DNA from: Acidobacteriaceae bacterium
Lineage (GTDB): Bacteria; Acidobacteriota; Terriglobia; Terriglobales; Acidobacteriaceae
DNA length: 36,147 bases
NCBI GenBank assembly: GCA_030038435.1
Contig: JASHOY010000199.1
Location: forward strand, 1-36,147
Direction: 5' to 3'
The notes below the pieces were generated by a model that saw nothing but the letters and a program-made list of their open reading frames with translations, was not told the DNA's origin and did not search any database. Shown piece by piece: positions 21,432 to 30,119 of the stretch; the first letter of the stretch is position 1, and each line of letters opens with the position of its first letter. Made by a program: the position numbers and the translations under genes.

Positions 21432-24362
21432 TTAGAACGTTGTCGAAATCGTCAGCCGGAACGTCTTGCGCGGTTCGTGGAATTGGTAACGCGCGCCATA
21501 AGCCTGTATGGCCTGATTGTAAGTGTAATCTCCCGCGCCCCCTGGCGGAAACATATCGCGCGTGATCAGGACAGCGGAGCAGCTTCCCTGATGATCGCCG
21601 CCAAGATTGCAGTAAGGCTGCTCGTAGAGGCGAAGTGGGTTGTACGCATAGTAGATCCTGAACGGCGCGTTGATAATGGGCACCACCACCGCGAGCTGCG
21701 CGCCCACCGACATGCGCGGCACAAAATTCGTGCCCGAAATAGGATGGATGTTCCTCAGGAAACCGACCTGCGAACCGGGAATCCCTCCCTGGCAGGCGCC
21801 GTTATTGAAGACCGTGCAGCCATAGAGCGGCGCCTCCAACGACGCAAAGCCCTCGGGGCTCTGCTCCAACTGGCCCTTGCTCAGGGCCGTGTCGATGCCA
21901 AAATCGTCGAAGAATTCGAAGGTAAACGGCCCCACGATAGGAATACGGTATTCCGTGTTCGTCGTGAGGTTGGTGTCGCCACCGATGGAGGCTATGCCAT
22001 AAATTGGCAGGGGAACCTCGATGCACTGGTTCTCTTCCGGGTTGTTCACGTCGCGTGGAACGCAGCTTCCGTCAGGATTGGTGAGCTGCACATACACTCG
22101 CGTGGGCACATACCCGTACGGCGTGGCGCCGCGAATATCAAAGCCGCGCAGATCGTCCTCGCCGCCGGAGTACCAGCGGTTTTGTGGAGGCGCGACATCG
22201 CCGCCGTATCCCTGCACATAACCAAGCTGGGCTTTGAACGCCAGCACGTTTCGTCCGGTCGGCGTAAACCGCAAGAGGTGAATGGGCTGGTAGTGAACCA
22301 TGGAGACAACCGGCTCGATATAGCGCACGTCGCCCCAGATGCCCGACGCCTGGAAGACCGCCGAGAGCTCCGTTCCTGTCCGCGGCCGCAGCGGATCGCT
22401 CACCGTGTTGTATGTGTAGCTCAACGATGCCAGGCTGTTGATGATGCCGGTCAACGGATTGTTGCCCTGTACACCGGAACGGAAGGCAATGGTCTGGAAG
22501 AACGACTGCGAGGCCGCGCTGAAGGCGCTGATCGTCGAGTTCGTCCACGAATAGGTAAACCCTATGCGCTGGAAGGAGTGCCTTCGCAGCGGATAATTGA
22601 TCGAAAAGTTGAAGCCCTTAGAGCCTTGATTGTAGTTCTGAATCAACGACTGCTCGGCGGAGGTCAGATTGACCGCCTGTCCCGTGGTCGCCTGGTAGTT
22701 CTTTGCCGCGTTGTAATCGGTCTTCTGGTTGAAGATCTGGAAGCCGAGCTGTACAGGTTTGTTGCGAATATAGGGCTGCGTAAATCCGAACAGGAACTGC
22801 CGCTGCAGGTTGCCCAGGTTGGCCTGCAAGCTGAGTGTTTCGCCCAGACCCAGGAAGTTGTTGGTCTGATAATTGACGCCGAGAAATGCGCCCGACTGTC
22901 CACTGACGCCGCCGTTCATGCCAATGGAGTTTTTGCCCTTTTCCTTAACTTTGAGCAGGAGGGTGACGGTGCCGTTGTCGGCGTCCTGAATTGCCTCCGT
23001 GTCCTGGTCTACCTTCAGCGGATCGAAGTACTGGAGCTGGTTCAGCCGCATCAGGCTGTATTGCCACAATTGGGAGTTGTAAACCTGCCCTTCCTGAAGC
23101 AGCAATTCGCGCCGGATCACGCGGTCGCGCGTGATGGTATTGCCCTGGAACTCGATGCGCGATACATAAAACTGCTTGCCCTGGTCGATATCGATGGTCC
23201 AGGAGACGACTTTTTTCTGGTCATTGAAGTGTGGCGTGGGTATGGCGCCGAAGTTAATGTAGCCGTCAGAGCCGTAGGCCTTCTTCAGGTTGTCCAGGCC
23301 CTTGCCCATTTCCGTGGCGTTGAACCAATCGCCATCCTTGATGGGTATGAGCGCCCGCAGCGCCTTGGGGTTAAAGTGCGGATCGACACCGGTGAAAGTG
23401 ATCGTCCCCATCCGGTAGCGGGCGCCTTCTTCAATGGGCAGCAGAATGTCAATGCGCTTGCCGGTGCGGGGACGGAAGGTGAACCAATTCAATCCGGCTT
23501 CATCGCGGATCTGCGTCTGCGGCTGCTCCACCGCCGCATTCACGTAGCCCTTATCGCGGTAGACCTGGCGCACCAGCTCGGTGTCCATCTCCAGCTTCGA
23601 TGAGTCATAGGTCTGCGGGAAGAGATCTTCAAAGATGATCGAGTATGGAATGCCGATGGGCTTCAATCCGCGCATCGCCCGGCGCAGCTTCCGCGAGCTG
23701 ATGTGCACATTCCCGGTGAATTTGATCTTGCCCACCTTGACCACCGGGCCTTCCTTGACATTGAAGACGATCTGCACCGAGGCCGGTGGGATGTTCTTGA
23801 CGTCAGCCTTCACGGTGGCAAACTGGTGACCGTGTTCGGCCTCCATTTCCTTGATTACCGCCGCGGCGTGCGCCACTTTGCCGTTGTCATACTGACTCTC
23901 TTCTGTCAGGTCTACCTTATCCTTCTTGTAGCGCGCCAGCAGATCCGACTGCGTGACCGAGTTCAATCCTTTATATGTAATGTCCCGGATGGTGGGGTTT
24001 TCCTTCACAAAAATATTCAGGATGATGCCCCGCACCGTGTCTTCCCGGGTGAAATAGAGGTTCTGAAAGTAGCCGGTATTCCATAGGGAGTTGAAGTCGC
24101 GCTCGATCTGCTCCTGGTCCCAGGTGTCGCCCACGTGAGTAAACAGCCGCGCAAGAATGGTCTCTCTGGGAATGCGCCGGTTGCCGATCACCCGGATGTC
24201 GTAAATGGTCTGCGGGGTGCCGGTCTGCGCCGGTGCGGTTGCCGCCGGAGTTTCTTGCGCGCGCGCCGGCCGGACGCCGAATGCCTGCGTCAGCATCAGC
24301 ACAACAAGTATGGCGCTCGCCAGGGAATTAAAGCGGGCGATGGAAGTGTGCTTGACCTTCAC
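21432..24362 (-). CDS. bamA: Outer-membrane protein assembly factor BamA
   Basis: Central Omp85 subunit of the BAM complex, inserting beta-barrels into the outer membrane. From the GTG at 24362 it has 976 residues. A signal peptide (SLASAILVVLMLTQAFGV) is followed by five POTRA domains, starting near IYDIRVIGNRRIP, IRDITYKGLNSVT, VGKIKFTGNVHIS, MGTITFTGVDPHF and VSRIEFQGNTITR. The barrel includes the loop-6 motif as LRGFDIRG and ends FRLTISTTF with a terminal Phe. The frame is open to 24683, but the promoter at 24477-24506 makes a start downstream of ~24470 likely; GTG 24362 best fits the signal peptide, though its Shine-Dalgarno is weak. Two skp-like genes follow on the same strand. Confidence 0.94.
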   Translation of the reverse strand: MKVKHTSIARFNSLASAILVVLMLTQAFGVRPARAQETPAATAPAQTGTPQTIYDIRVIGNRRIPRETILARLFTHVGDTWDQEQIERDFNSLWNTGYFQNLYFTREDTVRGIILNIFVKENPTIRDITYKGLNSVTQSDLLARYKKDKVDLTEESQYDNGKVAHAAAVIKEMEAEHGHQFATVKADVKNIPPASVQIVFNVKEGPVVKVGKIKFTGNVHISSRKLRRAMRGLKPIGIPYSIIFEDLFPQTYDSSKLEMDTELVRQVYRDKGYVNAAVEQPQTQIRDEAGLNWFTFRPRTGKRIDILLPIEEGARYRMGTITFTGVDPHFNPKALRALIPIKDGDWFNATEMGKGLDNLKKAYGSDGYINFGAIPTPHFNDQKKVVSWTIDIDQGKQFYVSRIEFQGNTITRDRVIRRELLLQEGQVYNSQLWQYSLMRLNQLQYFDPLKVDQDTEAIQDADNGTVTLLLKVKEKGKNSIGMNGGVSGQSGAFLGVNYQTNNFLGLGETLSLQANLGNLQRQFLFGFTQPYIRNKPVQLGFQIFNQKTDYNAAKNYQATTGQAVNLTSAEQSLIQNYNQGSKGFNFSINYPLRRHSFQRIGFTYSWTNSTISAFSAASQSFFQTIAFRSGVQGNNPLTGIINSLASLSYTYNTVSDPLRPRTGTELSAVFQASGIWGDVRYIEPVVSMVHYQPIHLLRFTPTGRNVLAFKAQLGYVQGYGGDVAPPQNRWYSGGEDDLRGFDIRGATPYGYVPTRVYVQLTNPDGSCVPRDVNNPEENQCIEVPLPIYGIASIGGDTNLTTNTEYRIPIVGPFTFEFFDDFGIDTALSKGQLEQSPEGFASLEAPLYGCTVFNNGACQGGIPGSQVGFLRNIHPISGTNFVPRMSVGAQLAVVVPIINAPFRIYYAYNPLRLYEQPYCNLGGDHQGSCSAVLITRDMFPPGGAGDYTYNQAIQAYGARYQFHEPRKTFRLTISTTF

Positions 24363-24710
24363 CGGGCTGGAGCCCCGCGGCGAGCACAGGTTCTGGTGCG
24401 GTCCATAGTTCGGCTTCACGGGAAGAATATGCACACCCTCACTGCTGAAAATCTGCTCCTGCCTCGAGGAAAGATGATTATATTGGACCGCACCCACCCC
24501 GCCCAAACCTCGGGATTCGCGCTCGGCCCGGAAACCGGGTCTTCCCTTCCACGCTCCGGCATCGGCTCGCCTGATCGGCTGCTCATTCCACAGTCTATCG
24601 GAACGAAACGGCCTATGCCGTTCTTGTCTATGCCTGGCGTGTTGCGGCATTCTTCTTAGACGCGGGTCGCGCGCACAGGACACCCGCTCGAAGCAGAGGT
24701 TTTCTATCTG
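24363..24710. other. Divergent region between bamA and glutathione peroxidase
   Basis: It holds the bamA promoter and leader on the minus strand. The minus frame continues open through most of it as an extension of bamA, but translation there is rich in Arg and Pro and lies largely upstream of the promoter, so it is probably not coding. I see no clear promoter for the peroxidase gene. Confidence 0.45.
24477..24506 (-). promoter_or_regulatory. Sigma70-like promoter of bamA
   Basis: TTGGGC (24501-24506) and TATAAT (24477-24482) with an 18-nt gap on the minus strand. It predicts a transcript start near 24470 and a leader of about 110 nt. Confidence 0.65.
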
Positions 24711-25220
24711 ATGGCTGAATCACGGGTGTCCCTTTACGACTTTTCCGCCTCGCTCCTCGACGGCACGCAGATTGGTCTCGACCACTTCGCAGGGCGTGTT
24801 CTGCTTATCGTCAACACGGCCAGCCAATGCGGCTTCACGCCTCAATATTCCGGCCTTGAAGCGCTCTACCGAGCGCATAGAGACCGCGGTTTCGAAGTGC
24901 TCGCCTTTCCCTCAAACCAATTTGGTCATCAGGAGCCGGGCACCGCCCAGGAGATCGGCGCCTTCTGCAGCAAAAATTACGGGGTAAGCTTCCCTGTCTT
25001 CTCCAAAATTGACGTCAACGGCGCCCATGCCCATCCTCTTTATCGATTTTTGAAGAAGCAGCAGCCGGGCCTTCTCGGTTTCCTTGGCGCCGGGCGCATC
25101 CCGTGGAACTTCACCAAATTTCTGGTGGCGCGCGACGGCAAAGTTGTCGCCCGCTACGCCCCGTCGACGGACCCCAAAGCGCTGGCGCCCGCCATCGAGC
25201 GCCTGCTCGCCAAATCCTAG
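24711..25220 (+). CDS. Glutathione peroxidase family thiol peroxidase
   Basis: Reduces hydrogen or organic peroxides through a peroxidatic cysteine. The 169 residues fit the small bacterial BtuE/GPx size. Cys40 in NTASQCGFTPQYSGLEALY replaces the selenocysteine of animal enzymes. The other catalytic residues are Gln74 in FGHQEPG and Trp132-Asn133 in PWNFTKFL. Cys86 in AFCSKNY is at the resolving-cysteine position, and the FPCNQ cysteine is Ser here (FPSNQ), which suggests the enzyme is recycled by thioredoxin rather than glutathione. No signal peptide is seen, so it is cytoplasmic. A weak AGAGG precedes the start. Confidence 0.93.
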   Translation: MAESRVSLYDFSASLLDGTQIGLDHFAGRVLLIVNTASQCGFTPQYSGLEALYRAHRDRGFEVLAFPSNQFGHQEPGTAQEIGAFCSKNYGVSFPVFSKIDVNGAHAHPLYRFLKKQQPGLLGFLGAGRIPWNFTKFLVARDGKVVARYAPSTDPKALAPAIERLLAKS

Positions 25221-25226
25221 GGCGAC

Positions 25227-25487
25227 TCACATCGCGGGATTCCCCGAGGGCTCAATTTGTATCTTTTCGGCTGGCTCGGTCGTCATTAACTTAAACAGCA
25301 GTATTTCGTCATTTCTTTCAATTACCATTGTTTTAACTTCAACGCACGCCGGATCGGGTTCTGGCTCGAACGCTCTTTCCGTTCTCAAGGCCCGAAAAAC
25401 CGGTTCACTCCGGACAAACTCCGTTGTTGACCTCCGGTCCGTCGGCTGAGCTATGCGGATGCCGGCTGCGGGCGAGATCGCCACCAT
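25227..25487 (-). CDS. Possible small protein divergent from the RND operon
   Basis: An 86-residue frame from the ATG at 25487 that nearly fills the space between the peroxidase stop (25220) and the RND start (25518). Its second half looks protein-like: FEPEPDPACVEVKTMVIER, then NDEILLFKLMTTEPAEKI and a short polar end. There is no strong Shine-Dalgarno, no HTH and no family I recognise. The frame is open beyond the ATG into the antisense of the pump gene, as is common in this GC-rich DNA, which weakens the case. A divergent gene at this position is often a pump regulator, but nothing here shows DNA binding. Confidence 0.4.
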   Translation of the reverse strand: MVAISPAAGIRIAQPTDRRSTTEFVRSEPVFRALRTERAFEPEPDPACVEVKTMVIERNDEILLFKLMTTEPAEKIQIEPSGNPAM

Positions 25488-25517
25488 GAATCCGGTTCGG
25501 GAGCGAGTACCAGCCCT

Positions 25518-28500
25518 ATGATGTGGATTGTCCGGCTTGCGCTGCGGCGGCCTTATACATTCATCGTCTTTGCGCTGCTGATCCTCATCCTGGGCGTCTT
25601 CAGCATCACGTCGATGCCCGTCGACATCTTCCCCAACATTGACATCCCCGTGGTCACAGTGGTGTGGAACTATGACGGCCTGTCCGCGGAGCAGATGGCC
25701 GACCGTATTGTGACCAATGCCGAACGCGGCATGACCGTCACCGTCAACGACATCGACCACATCGAGTCCGAGTCGGTGGTGGGCAGGGGCATCATCAAAG
25801 TCTATTTCCACACAGGAGTGGACATTGGTGAGGCGGTGGCACAGATTACCGCCATCTGCCAGTCAGAGGTGCGGTCTCTGCCTCCGGGCACGGTGCCGCC
25901 TTTCATCATCCAATACAACGCCTCCAGCGTGCCCATTCTGCAGTTGGGGCTATCCGGACAAGGGCTCGACGAGCAGCAACTCAACGATCTCGCAACCAAT
26001 TCTCTGCGCGTACAACTGGCCACCATCGAGGGCGCGCAGGAGCCGTATCCTTACGGCGGCAAACAGCGCGAGATCATGGTTGACCTGAACCAACAGGCCC
26101 TGGAGGCGCGCGACCTCTCGCCGGCCGATATCGTGAATGCGATCACCGACCAGAACGTGATTGCCCCCTCAGGAACCATCAAGGTCAACCGCTTCGAGTA
26201 CAATGTGGAGACCAATTCCGCCCCGCTCACCATAGCCGGCCTGAACAACCTTCCCATCAGGTCTGTGAACGGGACGGTCGTGTACATGCATGACGTGGCG
26301 CATGTGCGCGATGGAAACCCTCCGCAAACCAACATCGTGCGCGTGGATGGTCACCGGGCGGTGCTGGTGAACATCCTGAAGACCGGTAAAGCCTCCACAC
26401 TCGACATCATCAAGGCGGTGCGCCAGAAGCTCGCCTACATCAAAGGCATCTTGCCGCCGACCCTTCAGATCAAGCCCGTCTCGGATCAGTCGATCTTCGT
26501 CCGCGCCGCTGTCGATGGGGTGGTTCACGAAGCCATCATCGCGGCCTGCCTGACGGCTTTGATGATTCTCATTTTTCTGGGAAGCTGGCGCTCTACGCTC
26601 ATCATTGCCGTGTCCATTCCGCTGTCGATTCTCTCCTCGCTGGTGGTGCTTTACGCGCTGGGGCAGACAGTCAATATCATGACTCTCGGCGGTTTCGCAC
26701 TGGCGGTGGGCATCCTGGTGGATGACGCGACCGTCGAAATCGAGAACATCAACCGCAATCTCGAGGCCGGCAAGGAGATCGAACAGGCGATCTTGGACGG
26801 CGCCGCTCAGATCGCTACCCCTGCCCTGGTTTCCACCCTCTCCATCTGCATCGTTTTTGTGCCCATGTTTCTTTTAAGCGGTGTCGCGCGATATCTCTTC
26901 GTCCCGCTCGCCGAAGCCGTGGTCTTTGCCATGTTGGCCAGCTACCTGCTCTCGCGGACCGTGGTGCCGACCATGGCGCGCTACATGCTGCGTGAACACG
27001 ACGATGCCGAGGCAGCACGCAGGCACCAAAGCCGCAATCCGCTGGTGCGGTTTCAGGTGGCCTTCGAAGATTCGTTCGAGAGCTTGCGCCACTTCTATGT
27101 GCGGCTTCTGGCCCTGTGCGTGGACCACGCCGCGGTTTTCATGGGTCTATTTCTCTTTTTCATGCTGGGATCCATAGCCTTGCTCACTCCCCATTTGGGC
27201 CAGGACTTCTTTCCTTCGGTTGACTCGGGTCAGTTCAAGATTCACATTCGCGCGCATACCGGCACGCGCATTGAAGAGACGGCCGCCCTCTGCGACCACA
27301 TCGAGTCAACGATCCGCAGCGTGATTCCCAGTGACGAACTGGTGACCATCCTCGACAACATAGGACTTCCTTACTCGTCACTCAACATGTCCTACTCCAA
27401 CTCCAACCCCATCGGACCTTCCGACGCCGACATCCAGGTGCAATTGGCTGCCCACCACCACCCCACCGAAGAATATGTGCAGAAGTTGCGCCGCGTGTTG
27501 GCAGCAAAGTATCCCGGGGTTCAGTTTTACGAGCTTCCCGTAGACATCGTCACCCAGATTCTCGATTTCGGAACCCCTTCTCCCGTTGATGTTCAGGTGT
27601 CAGGCCCCAATCTCTACGCAAATCGCGAACTGGCAGAGCGCCTGGTCAATCAGATCCGCTACCAGCCCGGCATCGTGGACGCTCGAATCCAGCAGCCCTT
27701 CAATTACCCCGACTGGACGGTCAATGTGGACCGCACCCGCGCCGAAGAAGTCGGCCTCTCGCAGCAAAACGTTGCCCAGAGCCTGCTGGTGGCGCTGAGC
27801 GGCAGTTTTCAGACCTCTCCACAGTTCTATCTCGACCCCAAAAACGGGGTTTCCTACGAGATCGCGGTTCAGGAACCGCAGTACCGGATTGATACGCTCG
27901 CGGAGCTGAACGGCCTCCCGCTAACAGCGCCGAATACCTCCCAGAACGGCGGATCAGGCGCGCCAGTGACTTCCTCATCGTCGGCGGCACTGGCAACTGC
28001 AACGGGCGCGCCGGGTACAGTGCCCGCCAGCGGCGGAGCTGGAGCTGCTTCCACAGGCGCGCCGGGTGCGCCGCCGCCGGAACAGGTTCTCAGTGACGTG
28101 GCCACACTTGTTCCCGGAGCCGAAACGGGCGAGATCACCCACTATGACATCATGCCTGTGATCGACATCTACGCTAACGTCGAAGGCATGGACCTGGGCA
28201 CTGTCACTCGAGCCATGCAGCGCATTATCGCCCGCAATCAAAAATATCTGCCTCCCGGCTCGCACCTGGTGCTGCGCGGGCAGAGTCAGACCATGGACAG
28301 GTCGTATGCCGGGTTGCTGACCGGACTGGCGTTCTCCATTCTGCTCGTGTATCTGCTCATCGTCGTGAATTTTCAGTCCTGGCTCGATCCGTTCCTGATC
28401 ATCTCCGCGCTTCCGGCGGCACTGGCGGGGATCGTATGGTTTCTTTTCCTGACCGGTACGCGCCTGAGTGTGCCGGCGCTGACCGGCGCCATCATGTGTA

Positions 28501-28871
28501 TGGGCGTGGCGACGGCCAACTCCATTCTGGTGGTGAGCTTTGCCCGCGAGCAGATGTCGGCGCTGGTCGGCGATGCGCGCCGCGCCGCGCTCAATGCCGG
28601 GTATGTGCGTCTCCGCCCCGTGGTCATGACGGCGCTGGCCATGATCATCGGGATGGTACCCATGGCTCTTGGCCTGGGCGACGGAGGCGAAGAAAACGCG
28701 CCGCTGGGGCGCGCGGTCATTGGAGGCCTGACCTTGGCCACAGTAGCTACCCTCTTCTTTGTGCCGGTTTTCTTCTCGGTCGTGCACGGATGGCTGGAGC
28801 GGCGGCGCATTTCGAAATCGAGCAGTGTCCGGACAGGGGCCTTCGACGAATTCGATCAGGCAACCGAGTAA
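25518..28871 (+). CDS. RND efflux permease, inner-membrane subunit
   Basis: Inner-membrane pump of a tripartite RND system. The 1117 residues show the usual duplicated plan: TM1 (PYTFIVFALLILILGVFSI), a large periplasmic loop, TM2-6, TM7 (HAAVFMGLFLFFMLGSIALL), a second loop and TM8-12. The TM4 aspartate pair is present (Asp402-Asp403 in LAVGILVDDATVEIENINR). In TM10 the segment MGVATANSILVVSFARE has Ala1000 where AcrB has the essential Lys940, by my alignment. Residues ~805-853 are a Gly/Ala/Ser/Pro/Thr-rich insertion in the second loop. The gene leads an operon with the adaptor (10-nt gap) and outer-membrane factor. Substrates are unknown; the HAE-1-like subgroup is the closest call. Confidence 0.93.
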   Translation: MMWIVRLALRRPYTFIVFALLILILGVFSITSMPVDIFPNIDIPVVTVVWNYDGLSAEQMADRIVTNAERGMTVTVNDIDHIESESVVGRGIIKVYFHTGVDIGEAVAQITAICQSEVRSLPPGTVPPFIIQYNASSVPILQLGLSGQGLDEQQLNDLATNSLRVQLATIEGAQEPYPYGGKQREIMVDLNQQALEARDLSPADIVNAITDQNVIAPSGTIKVNRFEYNVETNSAPLTIAGLNNLPIRSVNGTVVYMHDVAHVRDGNPPQTNIVRVDGHRAVLVNILKTGKASTLDIIKAVRQKLAYIKGILPPTLQIKPVSDQSIFVRAAVDGVVHEAIIAACLTALMILIFLGSWRSTLIIAVSIPLSILSSLVVLYALGQTVNIMTLGGFALAVGILVDDATVEIENINRNLEAGKEIEQAILDGAAQIATPALVSTLSICIVFVPMFLLSGVARYLFVPLAEAVVFAMLASYLLSRTVVPTMARYMLREHDDAEAARRHQSRNPLVRFQVAFEDSFESLRHFYVRLLALCVDHAAVFMGLFLFFMLGSIALLTPHLGQDFFPSVDSGQFKIHIRAHTGTRIEETAALCDHIESTIRSVIPSDELVTILDNIGLPYSSLNMSYSNSNPIGPSDADIQVQLAAHHHPTEEYVQKLRRVLAAKYPGVQFYELPVDIVTQILDFGTPSPVDVQVSGPNLYANRELAERLVNQIRYQPGIVDARIQQPFNYPDWTVNVDRTRAEEVGLSQQNVAQSLLVALSGSFQTSPQFYLDPKNGVSYEIAVQEPQYRIDTLAELNGLPLTAPNTSQNGGSGAPVTSSSSAALATATGAPGTVPASGGAGAASTGAPGAPPPEQVLSDVATLVPGAETGEITHYDIMPVIDIYANVEGMDLGTVTRAMQRIIARNQKYLPPGSHLVLRGQSQTMDRSYAGLLTGLAFSILLVYLLIVVNFQSWLDPFLIISALPAALAGIVWFLFLTGTRLSVPALTGAIMCMGVATANSILVVSFAREQMSALVGDARRAALNAGYVRLRPVVMTALAMIIGMVPMALGLGDGGEENAPLGRAVIGGLTLATVATLFFVPVFFSVVHGWLERRRISKSSSVRTGAFDEFDQATE

Positions 28872-28881
28872 TGGAGCAGTT

Positions 28882-30117
28882 ATGAGCGACCAATCCGAGA
28901 GTAATGCACGGCTGGCAGAACATCGCGATCACGCGCCGGAACAAGAACCCATCTCGCCTCGCGCAGCTTTGCTCGGTGTAGCTGTGGTTTTCCTGGTGGC
29001 CGGAGCTTTGGCCGCTATTGGAATCATGCAGCGTGCACACGCCAACACGGTATTAGCGCAGCAGACTCGCGAATTTGCGCCGCCAACCGTTGGCGTCGCC
29101 CCACCCAAACCTGGCGTTCCTGTCGATAGCTTTGTGCTTCCCGGTAACGTCACTGCCTACACCGACGCCCCCATCTATGCCCGCGTCGACGGATACCTCA
29201 CGCACTGGTATTACGACATCGGCGCCCACGTGCAGAAAGGCGCGCTGCTTGCGGTCATTTCCGCGCCCGAAGTCGACCAGCAGCTCGCTCAGGCCGAAGC
29301 CGACCTGGCCACCGCGCAGACCAACGCCAGAAACGCCAAGGTGCAGGCTCAACGCTACACCAGCCTGGTCAAATCGAATGCCGTCTCCCGGCTCGACACA
29401 GATACCTTCGTCACGCAGGCCGCCGCTACTTCCTCTGCCGTCCGCTCTGCCCAGGCCAACATGGACCGCCTCCGCGCCATGCAGTCCTTCGAGAAAATCT
29501 ACGCGCCATTCAGCGGCGTCATCACCGCGCGCAATGTAGACGTTGGCCAGCTCATCAACGCCGGCGCAGGGGCCACCGCGGGGACCGAACTCTTCCATAT
29601 GCAGGCGATTCAAACTCTGCGTGTCTACACCAACGTGCCCCAGCTTTACTCGGAGAACGTCAGGCGGGGCATGAAGATCCCGCTTACCTTCCCTCAATAT
29701 CCGGGCAAGACCTTTGAGGGCACGCTGGTCCGCACCGCCGACGCCATTGACCCGGTCAGCCGCACTCTGCTCGTCGAAATCGACCTCAACAACCACGACG
29801 GCAAGCTGATGCCGGGTGCGCTCGCCCAGGTTCACTTCCGCAGCACGCCCACCGCTCCCACCTTCATCATTCCCACCGCCGCGCTCATCTTCCGCCGCGA
29901 GGGTTTGCAGGTGGGCACCGTCGTCAGCAGCCCCCGCGGCACCGTCGCCCATCTCGTGTCCATCGTCATCGGTCAAGACGACGGAGCCACCGCCCAGGTC
30001 GTGAGCGGCCTCAGCGCCACTGACCGTGTGATCCAGGACCCGCCCGACTCACTCATCGAAGGTGAACGGGTTACCGTGGTCCGTCCCGGTAGCGGCTCTG
30101 ATCAGGGAGGCTTCTAG
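28882..30117 (+). CDS. RND periplasmic adaptor (membrane fusion protein)
   Basis: HlyD/AcrA-type adaptor that joins the pump to the outer-membrane channel. The ATG at 28882 follows GGAG by seven nt and gives 411 residues. One TM anchor lies at ~28-48 (AALLGVAVVFLVAGALAAIG). The lipoyl-like half-motif appears as YTDAPIYARVDGYLTHWYYD and KGALLAVISAPEVDQQL. A helical hairpin (~130-190, Ala/Gln/Arg-rich) is followed by the second half-motif APFSGVITARNVDVGQLI. The beta-barrel and membrane-proximal domains follow (FEGTLVRTADAIDPVSRTLL). It sits between permease and channel genes with very short gaps, so co-expression is nearly certain. Confidence 0.92.
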   Translation: MSDQSESNARLAEHRDHAPEQEPISPRAALLGVAVVFLVAGALAAIGIMQRAHANTVLAQQTREFAPPTVGVAPPKPGVPVDSFVLPGNVTAYTDAPIYARVDGYLTHWYYDIGAHVQKGALLAVISAPEVDQQLAQAEADLATAQTNARNAKVQAQRYTSLVKSNAVSRLDTDTFVTQAAATSSAVRSAQANMDRLRAMQSFEKIYAPFSGVITARNVDVGQLINAGAGATAGTELFHMQAIQTLRVYTNVPQLYSENVRRGMKIPLTFPQYPGKTFEGTLVRTADAIDPVSRTLLVEIDLNNHDGKLMPGALAQVHFRSTPTAPTFIIPTAALIFRREGLQVGTVVSSPRGTVAHLVSIVIGQDDGATAQVVSGLSATDRVIQDPPDSLIEGERVTVVRPGSGSDQGGF

Positions 30118-30119
30118 CG

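Noticed and set aside
21303..23603. 766-codon plus-strand open frame opposite bamA
   Set aside because: It is the antisense of a well-supported BamA; the translation is rich in Arg, Val and His with no motif. Long antisense frames are expected at this GC content.
24135..24659. 174-codon plus-strand frame at the start of bamA
   Set aside because: Covers the bamA signal peptide and promoter in antisense; no ribosome site or motif.
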